A stretch of DNA of 64,000 nt, taken from NCBI GenBank assembly GCA_002197995.1, contig NGZR01000002.1, positions 4,402,001-4,466,000 of the forward strand. Direction: 5' to 3'. This DNA comes from Gaeumannomyces sp. JS-464 (taxonomy: Eukaryota > Ascomycota > Sordariomycetes > Magnaporthales > Magnaporthaceae). A program made the position numbers and the translations under genes. Shown one piece after another: positions 23,657-36,045 of the stretch. The notes under the pieces were generated by a model that searched no databases, was not told the DNA's origin, and was given only the letters and a program-made list of their open reading frames with translations. How positions within the stretch are numbered: the stretch's first letter is position 1; every line of letters starts with the position of its first letter.

Positions 23657-26600
23657 ATGACCGAGGCCCAAACAACTTCGTCTCAGTCGGGCCAGCCGCA
23701 AGGTGGCCATTCTCAGAACCAAAGCAGGGGCAGGTCACGACGGGGCCCTCGCCGGGGTCGTGGAGGGGCGGCTGAACCAGCAGACAGGAACACGGCAAAC
23801 GCAACCCCCGCAGCTGGACCTGGCGTTGCAGCCAAGAATGATGCTGCGGTCGGCAGCGGAGCTTCACGCGGCGGCTCTCGGGGAAACCAGCGGGGAGATT
23901 CGCGCGGAGGCCGCCGAGGACAACCCCGCCGCGGACGAGGAGGACGCGGAGGACAGGCTTCCGCCTCGATAGTGTCTCAGCAACGGGCTTTTGGTGGACA
24001 TTTGACAACCTCCTCAGATCGGCCAGACAGCAGCGCCTCCCAGGCAACCTCGGGTCTCAGCGGAGAGGCCCCGGAGTTCGTTCCGGGGAATCCAGTGCGG
24101 CAACGGGGCAAGGGCCCGGCCGGCCGGCCAAGCGAGCGCCGGTCTCTGCCCAAAGGCGTCAAGTCCTCCGCCCCAGACTTGCCAACCCGCATCCACGAGG
24201 ACATCGACAACCACGAGTACGAATGTGTCATTTGCACCAACGAGGTCCTGCGCAACTCCAGGGTGTGGTCTTGTTCGCTATGCTGGACCGTCGTCCACCT
24301 CAGCTGTGTCAAGCGGTGGTATTCAAATCAGCTCAGCGCCAAGGACCCGCAGCAGGAATCCACGACATGGCGCTGTCCTGCTTGCAATTCGTCCCTGTCG
24401 GAGGATCCGGGCTCCTATCACTGCTGGTGCGGCAAGGACCTGAATCCGTCTCCCGTCGCCGGCTTGCCACCCCATTCATGCGGCAACACTTGCTCGAAAC
24501 CCAGACCGAACTGCGTCCACCCTTGCGGGCTGCAGTGCCACAGCGGGCCGTGTCCACCCTGCGCACTGATGGGCCCGCTGCGCTCCTGCTTCTGCGGGAA
24601 GCACGAGGTTTCGAAGCGGTGCGTAGAGACGGACTATTCCAAGGGTTGGAGCTGTCAAGAGGTCTGCGGCGACCTACTACCGTGTGGCGAACACACCTGT
24701 GCCCGGCCATGTCATGATGGTCTCTGCGGGGGTTGCGAGCTTTTGGTCACATCCACTTGCTACTGCGGCCAGACGACCAAAGATATCCCGTGCGAGCGAC
24801 GTGGGGACGTCCTGCCGTCGTTCGATCACGGCCAGCTGCAACGCGGCCAGGGCAGCGAGCCGGGTGCCTGGTTCGAAGGATCCTTCAAGTGCTCCTTAAA
24901 GTGTGGCAGGCCATTCGATTGTGGCTTTCACACATGCCAACGCAGTTGCCACGAGCAGGCAGAAGAAGCTGCCCACTGCCCCTTTTCCCCCGACACCGTC
25001 CTTACCTGCCCTGCGGCCAGACCTCCCTCGACGACATTATATCGCAACCGAGGCAGTCGTGCCAGGACCCGATACCACAATGCACCAAGGTCTGCGGCAA
25101 GGCACTACCATGCGGTCATGCCTGCAAACAAAACTGCCACCCCGAAGCATGCGAGCCCTGTACCCAGGTGGTGGAGACACCTTGCCGATGTGGAAGGATG
25201 GCTACGGAGCTCATTTGCAGCGAAGGTCAGGAGGAACAACCTGTCTGCGAGCGCACTTGCCGGGCACAGCTGAACTGTGGGCGCCACGAGTGCAAGAACG
25301 TCTGCTGTACCGGGGAGCGAAGGGCCTCGGAGAGGCTTGCGGCAAAGAGGAAGAACAAGGCGTCTAATGCATCGTCATCTAACGAAGAGGTCGAGGCGGA
25401 GCATGTCTGCATCCGAGTTTGTGGTCGGTAAGTTAATCATCACGGAGCATGCGACTTGCTCTTTTTCTTGTCTGATGCATAGGCTCACGCCCTGATTACA
25501 CGTCTCTTAGCAAACTCAAATGCGGGACGCATGCCTGCCAGCAGCTGTGCCACAAGGGGTCCTGCCCTTCGTGCCTAGAGGCCATTTTCGATGAGACTCT
25601 GCTCCTGTGGCCGGACGGTTCTCTATCCTCCGCAGCCATGTGGAACGCGGCCGCCGGTCTGTCGGTTCGAATGTTCGAGGGCAAAGACCTGTGGACACCC
25701 TGCGGTCAAGCACAACTGCCACACCGACGATGTTCCGTGCCCTCCATGCCCCTTCCTCGTCGAAGCCGTGTATCTGCGGAAAGCAAACCCTGAAGAACCA
25801 ACCGTGCTGGTTTGAGGAGGTCCGCTGCGGCCTTCCCTGTGGATCGACGCTCAAGTGCGGCTCTCACAAGTGCCAGCAGTTGTGTCACAAGCCTGGCCAG
25901 TGTGAGGACGTTGAGTCGCCGGTTCTCACTGCTCTCAGCCCTGCGGCAAGACGCGAACATCATGTGAACACGCATGCACCAGCCAGTGCCATGCTCCGTT
26001 CCCTTGCAAAGAGGACAAGCCTTGCCAGTCCAAGGTGTTCATTACCTGTGACTGCCAAAATCGAAAGCAGGAAGTGCGATGCCTTGCCACCGCCAACGGC
26101 GAGAGGCCTAGTCGTGAGACGCTCAAGTGCGATGAGGAGTGCCTGAAGCTGCAGCGGAACCGACGGCTGGCGGATGCGCTGAAGATCGACCCAGAATCGC
26201 ACACTGACGACCATATTCCGTACTCGGACGCCCACAGTCAAGATGTTCCGGGAAAACGTGGGCTGGACGCAAACTCAAGAGCGGGAGTTCCGCGTGTTCG
26301 CCGCGGACCCCTCGGAAAAACGCATCAGGTTTAAGCCAATGCAGCAGCACCAGCGCGCCTTCTTGCACGCCCTCGCTGAGGATTTTGGCCTGGACAGCGA
26401 GAGCCAGGACCCGGAGCCGCACCGGCACGTCTGCGTTTTCAAAACACCCCGCTTCGTCTCGGCCCCTCGAAAGACGTTGGCCCAGTGCGTCAACATCATC
26501 AAGACGGCCGAGGCCGCCTCGGCAGCTGCCGCCGCACCGCAAACCACGCGCGCCGCCTCCATAGAGCCGTTCAACGCCTTCATCCTGTCTAAGCCTAAGT

Positions 26601-27151
26601 TCGGACTTACTATCGACGAAGTCGATAAGGGTTTGGCCGCCGATCTCACCAGCACGATAAACTCGTCGCTGACCTTCACCACAACCTTCCTCCCTGCCAG
26701 CGACGAGGTGCTGGTGACGGCACACCGGCCGCCCGTCACGGCCGCGAGCATCGCGCGCACCGGCGGCGCCATCTCAACCCCTGTCGCCCTCGAGAATGCC
26801 CTGGTCGCCCTCCGGCCCGCGGTCGCCAAGACGGTCGGCCGCCTAGGCCTCGCCGCGAGGGTAGGTCTGTGCCACGTGGACGGCTCGGGCGTCGTGAGCC
26901 GGCGTGACAGTGGCTCGTCGTCTTCGGGCCCCGACGCGGACGGCTGGAGCGCCGTCGTGGGGCGCGCCGCGGGCCGCCAGCCGGCCCGCCCGGCCTCGGA
27001 GCCTGCCAAGAAGCCTGGGGGCGTGTTTCTGGCCCTCGCCAGGAGGAAGCCCGCCGAGCCGCCCAAGCCCAAACCCAAACCCGAGCCCGAGCCGCTGGAG
27101 GATGACTGGGAGACTGCCGCGGAGAGGCTCGAGGATGGTAACAGTGGCTGA
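23657..27151 (+). CDS. fap1: NFX1/Fap1-type zinc-finger and R3H protein (frame broken)
   Basis: Homologue of human NF-X1 and yeast Fap1 (FKBP12-associated), thought to act as a nuclear RNA/DNA-binding regulator or RING-type ubiquitin ligase. ATG 23657 begins an Arg/Gly-rich disordered region of about 180 residues. Then comes an atypical RING (YECVICTNE ... WRCPACNSS), many NF-X1 fingers (C-GH-C..CH..C type, such as PCGHACKQNCH), and a C-terminal R3H domain (QHQRAFLHALAEDFGL ... HVCVFKTPR). One 83-bp intron, 25428-25510, is clear. The finger array crosses breaks near 25010, 25598, 25764, 25919 and 26225, mostly in short base runs. Each is followed at once by the next expected Cys-rich repeat in another frame. 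Corrected length is about 1140 residues. I judge the gene intact in the organism. Confidence 0.85.
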
Positions 27152-28992
27152 ATCCATGATGGGACAAGTAACTCCCGGTATATACAAAGAGGTCGTTGTT
27201 CGGCTGCGATACTCTGGTGATGGTGGACGACCGGGGCGCTAGAGCGACAGACAGCCGAGGGGCCAAGTCTAGGTGTTTTGGTGGCCCATTGATGTGTGCT
27301 AGTTGTGGAAGTGGTAAATAGTCGATGTCGTCCATCGTGATTGCACACCAAGAACAGGTCTCCGCCTAGACTTTACTCAAGCCCCGATGCCATCCCTTTG
27401 GTTTCCCTCGTCTGGATATCTATCACTGGGAGAAAAGCTGCCAAATTCCGGGCGTGGAATCGACCCCGGATTTACAACTGGACCTTACCCCTGAACCAGT
27501 TCAAAGTTGGCCCATACGATCTCTCGCAAGCCACATCAATACAGTAAAGATTACGACATCCGTAGCACCAGGACTGAAAAGTAACAATATCGCCAAGCGC
27601 AGGGAGAGACGCTTCTTGAAGTAGGCTCCGCCACGAGTCCTAGAAGGCGGACAAGATGTGCTGTATGTGTTGTATCATGATAGTGGCCTTGTAGAACACT
27701 TTTGGTCATTCTCCCTCAGCCCGCGGCTTTAGGGTGGGTTGCCTGGCTGGGATGGAAACCACCACGGCCCCTGCAAGCACATGGAGGTTCGATATCAGGT
27801 ATAGTCATGAATTCTACGGAGCAGACTCGAGGGAACAACCAAACTTGAGCAAGGGAAAACCAAAACCGGTCCAAGGATAAAACCTCGATATCATGTGGGC
27901 CAATATTCCATACATCCAGACTATCCTATTCAGCCGCATAAAACCTCGGGTTTCGGGTAAAGGGGCAGATAAAGCACAGCGGCGTTATCTTGATAGCGCC
28001 AATATTCATCTTCTGCGCTGGCCACGGACGGGGCGTAGGGCCAAACCTTTTGGCAGCGGAGGGGGAGGAGGAAAAATAAAACGGCGAGGAACCGGGAAAC
28101 GGGTGACTGCTCTCGTCGATAAAATGAGCTTTTCCAGTGGACGACGGAAAGAGGGAGATGGAGGTCGCGTTGTCGGAGGACTCGGCCGCCCTGGCTATCA
28201 TTCTTGGAGAGTAGCCGATAGTTTAGAGACATATATATCCGCACTAGCTCCCCGGCGTGACACCTCCGAGACAACGGCGACAACCGCACACCAGGTGTGC
28301 GAGAGGAATAGTGAGACATCGAGAGTCACGCACATGACCGCATTTTCGCACCCCACACCCGCCCATTATTCGCCGTCGTGAATTCATTGCCTAGGACAAT
28401 TCTCGAGGGACTCGAAATGAGGGAGGAGGAACAGGTTCAAATGAGGTTTCATTCTTGGACGACTTTAATGTACAACGCCGCGGCGGTGGTTGTTAAGACA
28501 TGCAAAAGAAAGAGCCATATGAATGAGAACATGGAGAAAGAGGACGCCAGTTGATAGTCCAGCTTCATGGCACCAAGAGGTGAGGCATCCAAGGGCGCCG
28601 CAGAGGCGGTCGGCTCGAGTCTTGGTAAGACATACAAAGGGAATATATGTGATTAAGAAATTGGGGGTATCTTTTCGTCAATGATGCAAAAAAGTGAAAA
28701 GAAAAGGGGGCCAGAGCCCGTCACCTGTCTTTCGCTCCATCAAGCTCCGATCCGATCTTTGGACATGAACCAGAATTCGTTTGTGCCCAGAATAGACCGT
28801 CGTCGTAGGCGTTCAAATATGCTTTCATGGGATCCCGTGTGTTGCCGAGGTGTTAGGAAATGCTGATGAGAGCTGAATGCTGTTTTTCTTTCTTTTTTTT
28901 TTTTTTTTCCTTCTTCTTTTTCCACTTTTTATTTTTTCTCTCTTTTGTTTTCTCCTTCTCCATCATGTGCCGTATCTCAGCCTCTCGAGTAA
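27152..28992. other. convergent spacer
   Basis: Lies between two convergent 3' ends. No supported gene. A long T/C-rich tract on the plus strand (about 28880-28960) lies just beyond the Bem46 stop, where its 3' UTR would be. Confidence 0.5.
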
Positions 28993-30303
28993 TCAGACCT
29001 TCTTCTTCGGTTTTTTACTCTCGGTCTCGTACATCTCCTTGCTTATGCTGAGTGGTTCCGACGTCACAGACGCGACAAAATCAGAGATGGCCTCGAAGTA
29101 GCCGTCTTCTAGCACGCTAGAGTTGTGATCGCCGTTGGGCAGGGGCTTCCAGATTTTGTTGGGGGCCGCTGAGAGCTCGTAGAGTTGGCGCATGTGATGT
29201 GGACTGAGAAAGGTGAGACATGCGAGAAGTTAAAAGCTGAACGAGTGTCACAAGCCGCAGGGGGTGAGGGGTAGAGGGAGGCTTGGCGGTACGGGGCGTG
29301 GTGTGAGAACTTACGGCACAATCTCGTCTTGAAGGCCGCTCAGGAACAGGATCGGGACCTTAGTGATGGACGGGATGAGCGAATCGGAGGGCCAGACCTG
29401 GTGGCAGAGAATGGCAAAGTACTTTGCCGGGGGTACGACGGAGGGGATAAGCTTGCGCATGCTGAGGAAGGTGTTTTCGAGTATGAGACCGACGATGTCG
29501 CCGGCGGCCTGGTTTTTGCTGACAAGCTTGACGCTGACGGCGCCGCCGAGGCTCTGGCCGTAGACGACGAGGCGGTGGGAGCGGGTCTCGGCGCGGTCGC
29601 GCAGGTAGTCGAGGGCAGTCTGGGCATCGGTCATCAGGCCGGACTCGTCGGGGGCTCCGGTGGAGAGGCCGTAGCCGCGGTATTCTAACATGAAGACGTT
29701 GCAGCCGATGAGGCCGATCAGGTGGCGGGCGATTGGCAGGCGGTGGCCGATGTTGCCAGCGTTGCCGTGGAACATGATGACCGTGACGTTTGCGTTGCGG
29801 CCGTTGCGCGGGCCGCGGATATAGAAGGCCGAGAGCGTCTCGCCATCGTTGGTCGGGATCATGAGCTCCTCGAAGTCGGTTATGCCGAACTGGGAAGGGC
29901 GCGGCACATCGGTCCGCGAGTTAGGAGGCATGTGCGAAGGGTAGATGAGGGCCCTGTGGGTGGGGGGCATATCGTCAGTGTTCTGCGGGACGGCCCCGGA
30001 GACAGGGCTGGCGCAGCCGCGGACAAATCGGAGAGAACGCGCGGGACACGCGAAGGTCTTGGGCGAGCGTGCTTACTTCTGCTTGAAGTACAGCAGGGAG
30101 GTGAGGACAGCGGCAAGACCCTGGATAGAGAGATAAGAAAGAAACAGTCAGCTTGGCGAAGCTGCCGGGTGCGAGGGTCGGCTTGGAGAACTCACCGTGG
30201 AGGCCATGGCCGGCAGTCGCATATAGCTTGCGACGCTGGAAATGACCGAAAAGGTCTGATCCAGGAAGCTCTGAGACGGGGCAGACGGAGGCGAAACGGT
30301 CAT
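28993..30303 (-). CDS. bem46: alpha/beta hydrolase Bem46
   Basis: Membrane-anchored serine hydrolase of the Bem46/ABHD13 family. In Neurospora Bem46 is an ER/eisosome-associated protein affecting hyphal polarity; its substrate is unknown. Four exons: 30303-30196, 30120-30077, 29953-29315 and 29203-28993, all in phase, 333 residues. Exon 2 encodes the N-terminal membrane segment (LAAVLTSLLYF) preceding the characteristic ALIYPSH. Catalytic triad: Ser185 in GQSLGG, Asp260 in SGLQDEIVPP and His290 in NGDHN. An oxyanion-region HGNAGNIGHR is also present. The C-terminus is basic (KKPKKKV). A tiny 44-bp exon 2 makes the gene easy to mispredict. No frame breaks. Confidence 0.95.
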
Positions 30304-33266
30304 GACGACGGCCGGCAAGGGATCGGCGGCCGAGAGCGGGCAGCGGCTGCGCTCGAGAGGGCTTGTCGGTTCTCGTTTGCCGTTGTCTCCAGCAACGGCG
30401 CTCGGCTCTTTCCAAACCCAACTCAAAGGCCTGGTGGCGTCGTCGCCGCCGCCACAGCAAAACAGCCAGGAAAAGCACAAGGGGGCCAAAAAAAGGCGAG
30501 CGATGGGAAGAAGAGAAGGAAAAGAAGGAAAAGAGACAAGGAAACAAGCAAACAAACGGAATGACTCGAGGGCAAGAGAAGAAGGAGAAACAGAAGACAA
30601 CAAGGGAAAAGAGGAGCTTCTCGTTTCCGACCAGGCTCGGTTGCGGTGCAGATGGCCGGTATGGAGATTGTGGGTGCGGCTTGCAGGTGAGGGCCGGCCT
30701 AGGCTAGGGGTCTGGTGCATCATTGATCCATTTGCAGTCGCGCTCGTTGCCCCTGCGGCGATTCTCTCAATTGACTGAGGGGCCCAGCATCGTCAATAGG
30801 CGCGGCGGGCATTGGACCTCCAACAATGGGCCGCGGCCTCTGCTGAGTGGCCTGTGCTTGCGGGACCCGCCGGAGCTTGGGCCTTGGGCTCCACGTCGGA
30901 TCGTCTGGGGCGGGGCTCGTGTGTGTTTGGTGTGCTGACCCCACCGGCCTACCACATGAACCGAAGCTAAGAGCGCCGGACATGGGGGTCGGGGCCTGCA
31001 GCTGCCCGCCGCCGCCCCTGAAGCTTCACCCAGAGGTTCTCCTGGAACACCACGACTGCAACCGACAGGGGAATAAATCGATCGAGCAACCGCCGATTCA
31101 TTGGGAGTCGACAAGGATTGCATTGCCGATATGGCATGTGCGCTGAGGCCCCTCGAGAACAGAATGGCATTGATGATTAGGATGATGCAGAGGGAGTACC
31201 CGCTCAAATGCAGTATTGACGTCTTCGGCTGGACACGATTCAGAGGGATTCATGTTGGCCATGTTGGTGGCGTCTTGTGGGCGAGGCGAGCACATTCAAT
31301 GCAAAGCCCGTCATTATCACTCCATTCTCTCAACCCGAAGACCCAGATGTCGGCCGAGAGCCGACAAGCCAAAGATAGACTGCAACCCCAGAACGAATCA
31401 CCGAATGGAAAAGCCGCCCGTTCATTGCTGGTCCAAATGGAATGCATGCCGAAGGATGTGAAACACGCAGTCCAAGACCGCAAAGGGCCAAGGGGCCGCT
31501 GTCATTTGTCTAAGGCAAGGAGGATCACTCCATCCGGCTCTAGTTGCGGGCACCGGAGACCACCCCGCCGACAACGTACATATGTAGAGGCATGTTGATG
31601 TATGTGCAATCCCATCTTTGGCATTGCATTTGCGCTGCCCAGAGGCGCTGCGCTTCTGGTGGATTGCGACAGCCCAAGACCCGCAGCAGCTGGCGAGGTG
31701 GCTGTCCAGTGCCTTGCAGCTGCACTTACTACGACGAGCCGTGCCCCAGGGGCTCAGGCTCAAGCTTCGCCTCAGCGTGCAAATGGAGCCACGGCCGGGA
31801 AGACGCGCGCCAAAACGGCTGCGTGACTTGGCCGATTTGGCCCAATTCGGCGGCAGGAGTTGTCCCCCGACCCACCCCCCAAGCCGATTATTTTGTTTCT
31901 TCTGCTGCGACTCGGCGGTGGACCAATGAGCGGCGCGACCACGTCTGAGCGCCGTCCATGCCCACTCACATTTTTCACTTGGCAGGGAATGCGAGGGAGG
32001 CGTGTGGCCCAGTCGCGTCCTCGCAAGATAGGCAGGTACCTAACCAACTGTGACTGAAGAAATCCGAAACACATTGGAAGAGGATGCATTGCTCCCGAGA
32101 GCGCGTCCCAGACGTGGAATACCTGCAGACAGGTATTCGCGGCGCTTGCAGAGACTGCATTGTGAAGCAGGTCAAGTGACCGCTAAGAAAGGATCAATAT
32201 TAATAAAAACAAGCATGAAATCAAGAGAGGCAGCGTGCGTTAGTCAGGAATAAGGGCCGCCGCCTTGGGTTTGCGTGCAGGACAAAGTCATTTTACGTGC
32301 ATCTGCGCCTGATGGGGACGGGAAGCGTCGTTTGGGCAGCCATCTCCATCCATCCAATGCACCCACAACAAACAAATCATCAACAGCAAATTTTCTTGCG
32401 CCCTTGACGATCCAATTCCATCCAACAACATCCCTCTTCTTGTCAGGGCACACGCGCACAAAAATACCCGGCACAAATCCCATCCTCAGGCGGCGCATCG
32501 ATTGACTGTCCGACCAGGCCGATTGTTTGCCCATCCAGCGCGCCCGTCGACCCCAGCCAGAAGACACCCCAGGTCGCAGGTCCGAAACCAAACTGACCCC
32601 AAGGCCAAGGAAAAAGTCCGCTTTGGGAATTTGGGACTGCTCAGCTTGGCCCCCTGGTCCGCTCCTGATCTGGTCTGTCGCGCGCACAGCCCACTTTTGA
32701 CGTTCGAGACGACTCGAGACCGCGCAGCCTCTGGTACAAGAAGCTTTGCCCGTCATCCTTTTTCTTCCTCGCAAGAGACCCAGGACCATTGATAGTGTCC
32801 GCCCTGCCCAGCCTCGCCGCCGCAAACTCCCGCCCCGGCCTGACCGATCCTCGTGACCCTCGACGGCCCGCAATCGCCCCCAACAACAAGCACCATCGCT
32901 GCTCCAACAGCAAACGCGCCCCGGCATCGGCTCTGCTGCCCATCCAAGTTTTTTTTTTTTTTTTTTTTTTTTTTTGCGCGAACCCAGCCCGAACGCCTCG
33001 GGATCGCCCACCTTTGGTGTCGAGCCAGGACGACCCCGGCGGCCGCGCCAATCAGAAGACCAAGGCTCACTTGCATATCAGCCTACATACCTGCTCAGCA
33101 CACTCGGGTAGCTTACCTCGCCCACCAACGCGTGCGCTTAGTAGACGGAGGGACAACACATCGCCCGGCGGCTGGCTCCTCGGCTCTCTTCCACTCGACT
33201 TTTGCGCCCCAGACTAGACACGCAGATCTTTTTGGACCGCATTCCCGCCTGCGGTCACGCATCACA
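30304..33266. other. 3-kb divergent spacer between bem46 and the LYAR gene
   Basis: Contains promoters and leaders of two divergent genes. The Bem46 side has purine-rich runs (30480-30620). The other end has a run of 27 T (32949-32975). No ORF looks real. Confidence 0.5.
32949..32975. repeat. poly(T) tract, 27 bases
   Basis: Uninterrupted run of 27 T, about 290 bp upstream of the LYAR-like start codon. Such tracts exclude nucleosomes in fungal promoters. The length is unreliable given the homopolymer errors elsewhere in the window. Confidence 0.9.
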
Positions 33267-35308
33267 ATGGTCTCCTTTTCGTGCGAGGTACGTTGGTCAT
33301 GTCATGTCCTCCAGTCGCCCTGCCGGTATCACATAAACACCACCCAAGCCAACGTCAGGTTGCATCCGGGGCCATTGTCTTTGCGCCTGGCTCTTGGTGT
33401 CTATCCGTGCCGTGCTAGCAGCATGCCGCTTGAACTCTGCTCTGCAGCTGCATCGCGTTGCTGCGTGGTGGTGGCGTTGCCCCCCTCCCTCGCCCCGAAC
33501 GGACAAGCCCCCTATTGCTCAATCAACCCACCATTTCCCGACGGGGCATAGCATGTTACACACACACCCCCTCCCCTTGAGCCCATAATCTTAATGCTTG
33601 ACATCACACGCTCCCACCCACACCAGGATCGTCAGTCCGTCAACAACAACCTTTTGCCTCAAACACCCCCCTCCATCCATCCCATCCCCCATCCTATTCC
33701 TCCCATCGTTCCCAATTCGCCCTCTTGCTCGGACGCTGCTCTGTTATACCCTCCACCCCACACCTCCTCCCGTCGGCCACTGGCGTGACCATATATCACC
33801 GGCGCTTCTTTCGCCTCCCTCCCCGCGCGCAACCCATCTAACTCGGCAATCCCCATCTTAGAACTGCGGCGATGTTATGACCAAGAAGAAGCTCGATCCA
33901 CATCGCAATCGCTGCCACGGAGCCTCCTTCACCTGCATCGACTGCATGACATACTTTCACGGCGTCGAGTATCGTAGCCACACGGTAAGCAGAAATGGCG
34001 GCGCCTGGGACGCTCACCAGGTCTGTGCTCTCGACTGACACCCTGAGCAGAGCTGCATTTCAGAAGAACAAAAATATCAGGGCGCGCTCTACAAGCCCAA
34101 GAAGGGAAAACAACCGCAACAGCAAGAACCTGTTGAACAGTATCAAACACCCGCTGGAGACGACCGCAGCAGAGACATGGCGCACATCGCATATGTCGAG
34201 GATGCCCCGGAGGACTACGACGAGTACGACTTCAACGATGACGAGGACGATGTTCGGCCCAGGAGCGGCCCGATGCCCCACGCGCCCACGCCTCCGTCGG
34301 GCGCGGACCAGCATGTGAACGTGTTTGACTTTCTTGTGGGCAACCCGACCCCGAAGCCCTCAAACTCGGACCTGAGGGCCGAAGCTTTGGCCGCCGCCAG
34401 CGAGGACGAGAAACCGAATGAAGGCGCCCAGCTAGTTCGCTTCCAGTATGACACGGTTGCCTCGATAGAGAAGAGCCAGGAGGCGGCCGACGAGAAGCGC
34501 GGGCTCGTCCAGTACGGAGCCGACTCTCCCGTGCTGTCATCCAACCTTCAGACGCCGGCCCCCAGGGGTGATAAGAAGAAGAACAAGGACGGCGATAAGA
34601 AGGACAAGAAACGCAAGCGGCTTCACCTCGATATCAACGACTCGGTTATGACGGACGCGCCCCCGATCCTGCACTCGGGTCTCACTGGTGGTCTCAAGGG
34701 GATGATGCGGGGCCCTCCCGCCTTCCCTCCCTCGCCTGAATATTCTGCCGACGCGGCCGAGACGGCCGGCCAGTCCGCTTAAGAAGACTCGGCACTCGAA
34801 GAATTCTAGCTCGGGGACGGGCAGCCGCGTTTCGTCGATTGGCAACAATCTGTTTTCGATGCTCACGTCTTCTTCCAAGCCCAAGACCAAGAAGAGAAAA
34901 CACGGGTCCCCCGGGGCCAAGAAGTCGTCCAAGTCCAAGCACAAGCACGACCACGATCACCACCACCACCACCATCACAAGTCATCAGACGGCGAAAAGG
35001 CCAAGAAGATGATTGAGTACCGGCCGGGATCCAAGGATAGCAAGGACGGGGACAAGAGCAAGGACAAGAACCAGTCTGTTGTCGTCTACGGCAAGCACCC
35101 GCAGCCGGCTGACATCCTGCTCGGCCTGGTCAACAAGGGACCTGACAGCGAGCGCGGCTGCAGTATGAACAAGGCCTTGAAGCGATACCACCGCGAGCTG
35201 AGCTCGTCCGGCAGCAGCACCGGCAAGCTGATGGACGAGAAGGAGCTGTGGCGGTCATTGCGCCTGCGCAAGAACGATCGCGGTGAGGTCGTCTTGTTCT
35301 GTGTGTGA
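33267..35308 (+). CDS. LYAR-type C2HC zinc-finger nucleolar protein
   Basis: Homologue of LYAR, a nucleolar protein tied to rRNA processing and growth. Exons 33267-33287, 33862-33984 and 34051-35308. The first encodes only MVSFSCE, so the finger (FSCENCGDV ... HRNRCHG ... FTCIDCMTYF ... YRSHTSC) is assembled across two introns. An acidic middle and Lys-rich stretches follow, with a His run (HDHDHHHHHHH) and a conserved C-terminus (GCSMNKALKRYHRE ... ELWRSLRLRKNDRGE). The frame breaks at 34779: a premature TAA interrupts QSA|KKTRH, consistent with one extra T. Corrected, the protein is 466 residues. The first intron, about 570 bp, is unusually long for this window. Confidence 0.9.
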
Positions 35309-36045
35309 TTTGTTGACTGAAGAGGGGACAAAGTGTCTCCCCATTCTTTTTTCTTGGTTCCTTTTTAATACCCTTCTTTGTTTCCTATCATGTTTTTGTT
35401 TTGGCGTGTACCAAACCCCCCGCGGCGTTTCAAAGGAGTTGCAGAGCCTGACTTTTGGTTTTATATCGGGTGGATTCATGATACCTTTGCATGTGCTGAG
35501 AAAAGACGGACAAGTCGCTCGCACCGGAGAGAGGATGGCCGGGGGAAGGGATCGGGAGGCTGGGATGCATGGTAATGGAAAGGAGTTTTTATTTTTATTT
35601 TTATTGCCCATGGCTTAACCCGTGTGGAACTTGTTTGGACAGACAAGGGGCTCCGAGGTGGTGGCCCGCGGGAGGTTTCAGCGACTTGAGGAGAGGGGTG
35701 TTCTCGTGGTCGTTTGTCAGAGGCTACGGTTGACCTGGTCACGGCGGGCTTGGGATGGCGCATCATATTTTGATGACAGCAGGTCTGCCACCGACTTTTT
35801 ATTAATTGCTGTACAACTGACTGTTCGACCTTGCCCGGCATGTTTCTTCTTTGAATGTTATTTCCTCCCATGTCTTTTTTTTTTCACTTTGCTTGCTTTC
35901 CTGCACGAGTCTTTGTTCAGATGTTTGACAGGTCTAGGTAGTTTGCCAAATCTAGCACCAGAAATCCAAGGGTCCAGAAAATTAATGGATTATAAAACTA
36001 TGAAGAATACTACAAGGACACCACCACTTCCAGGGACCAACCTGC
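35309..36045. other. convergent spacer, LYAR gene / pex10
   Basis: 3' UTRs of two convergent genes. T-rich blocks near 35340 and 35870-35890 and a TTTTTA repeat at 35584-35605. No gene. Confidence 0.6.

Noticed and set aside
15000..27000. Biosynthetic gene cluster around the oxidase, bZIP factor and NFX1-like gene
   Set aside because: No synthase, P450 or transporter genes; the neighbours are housekeeping.
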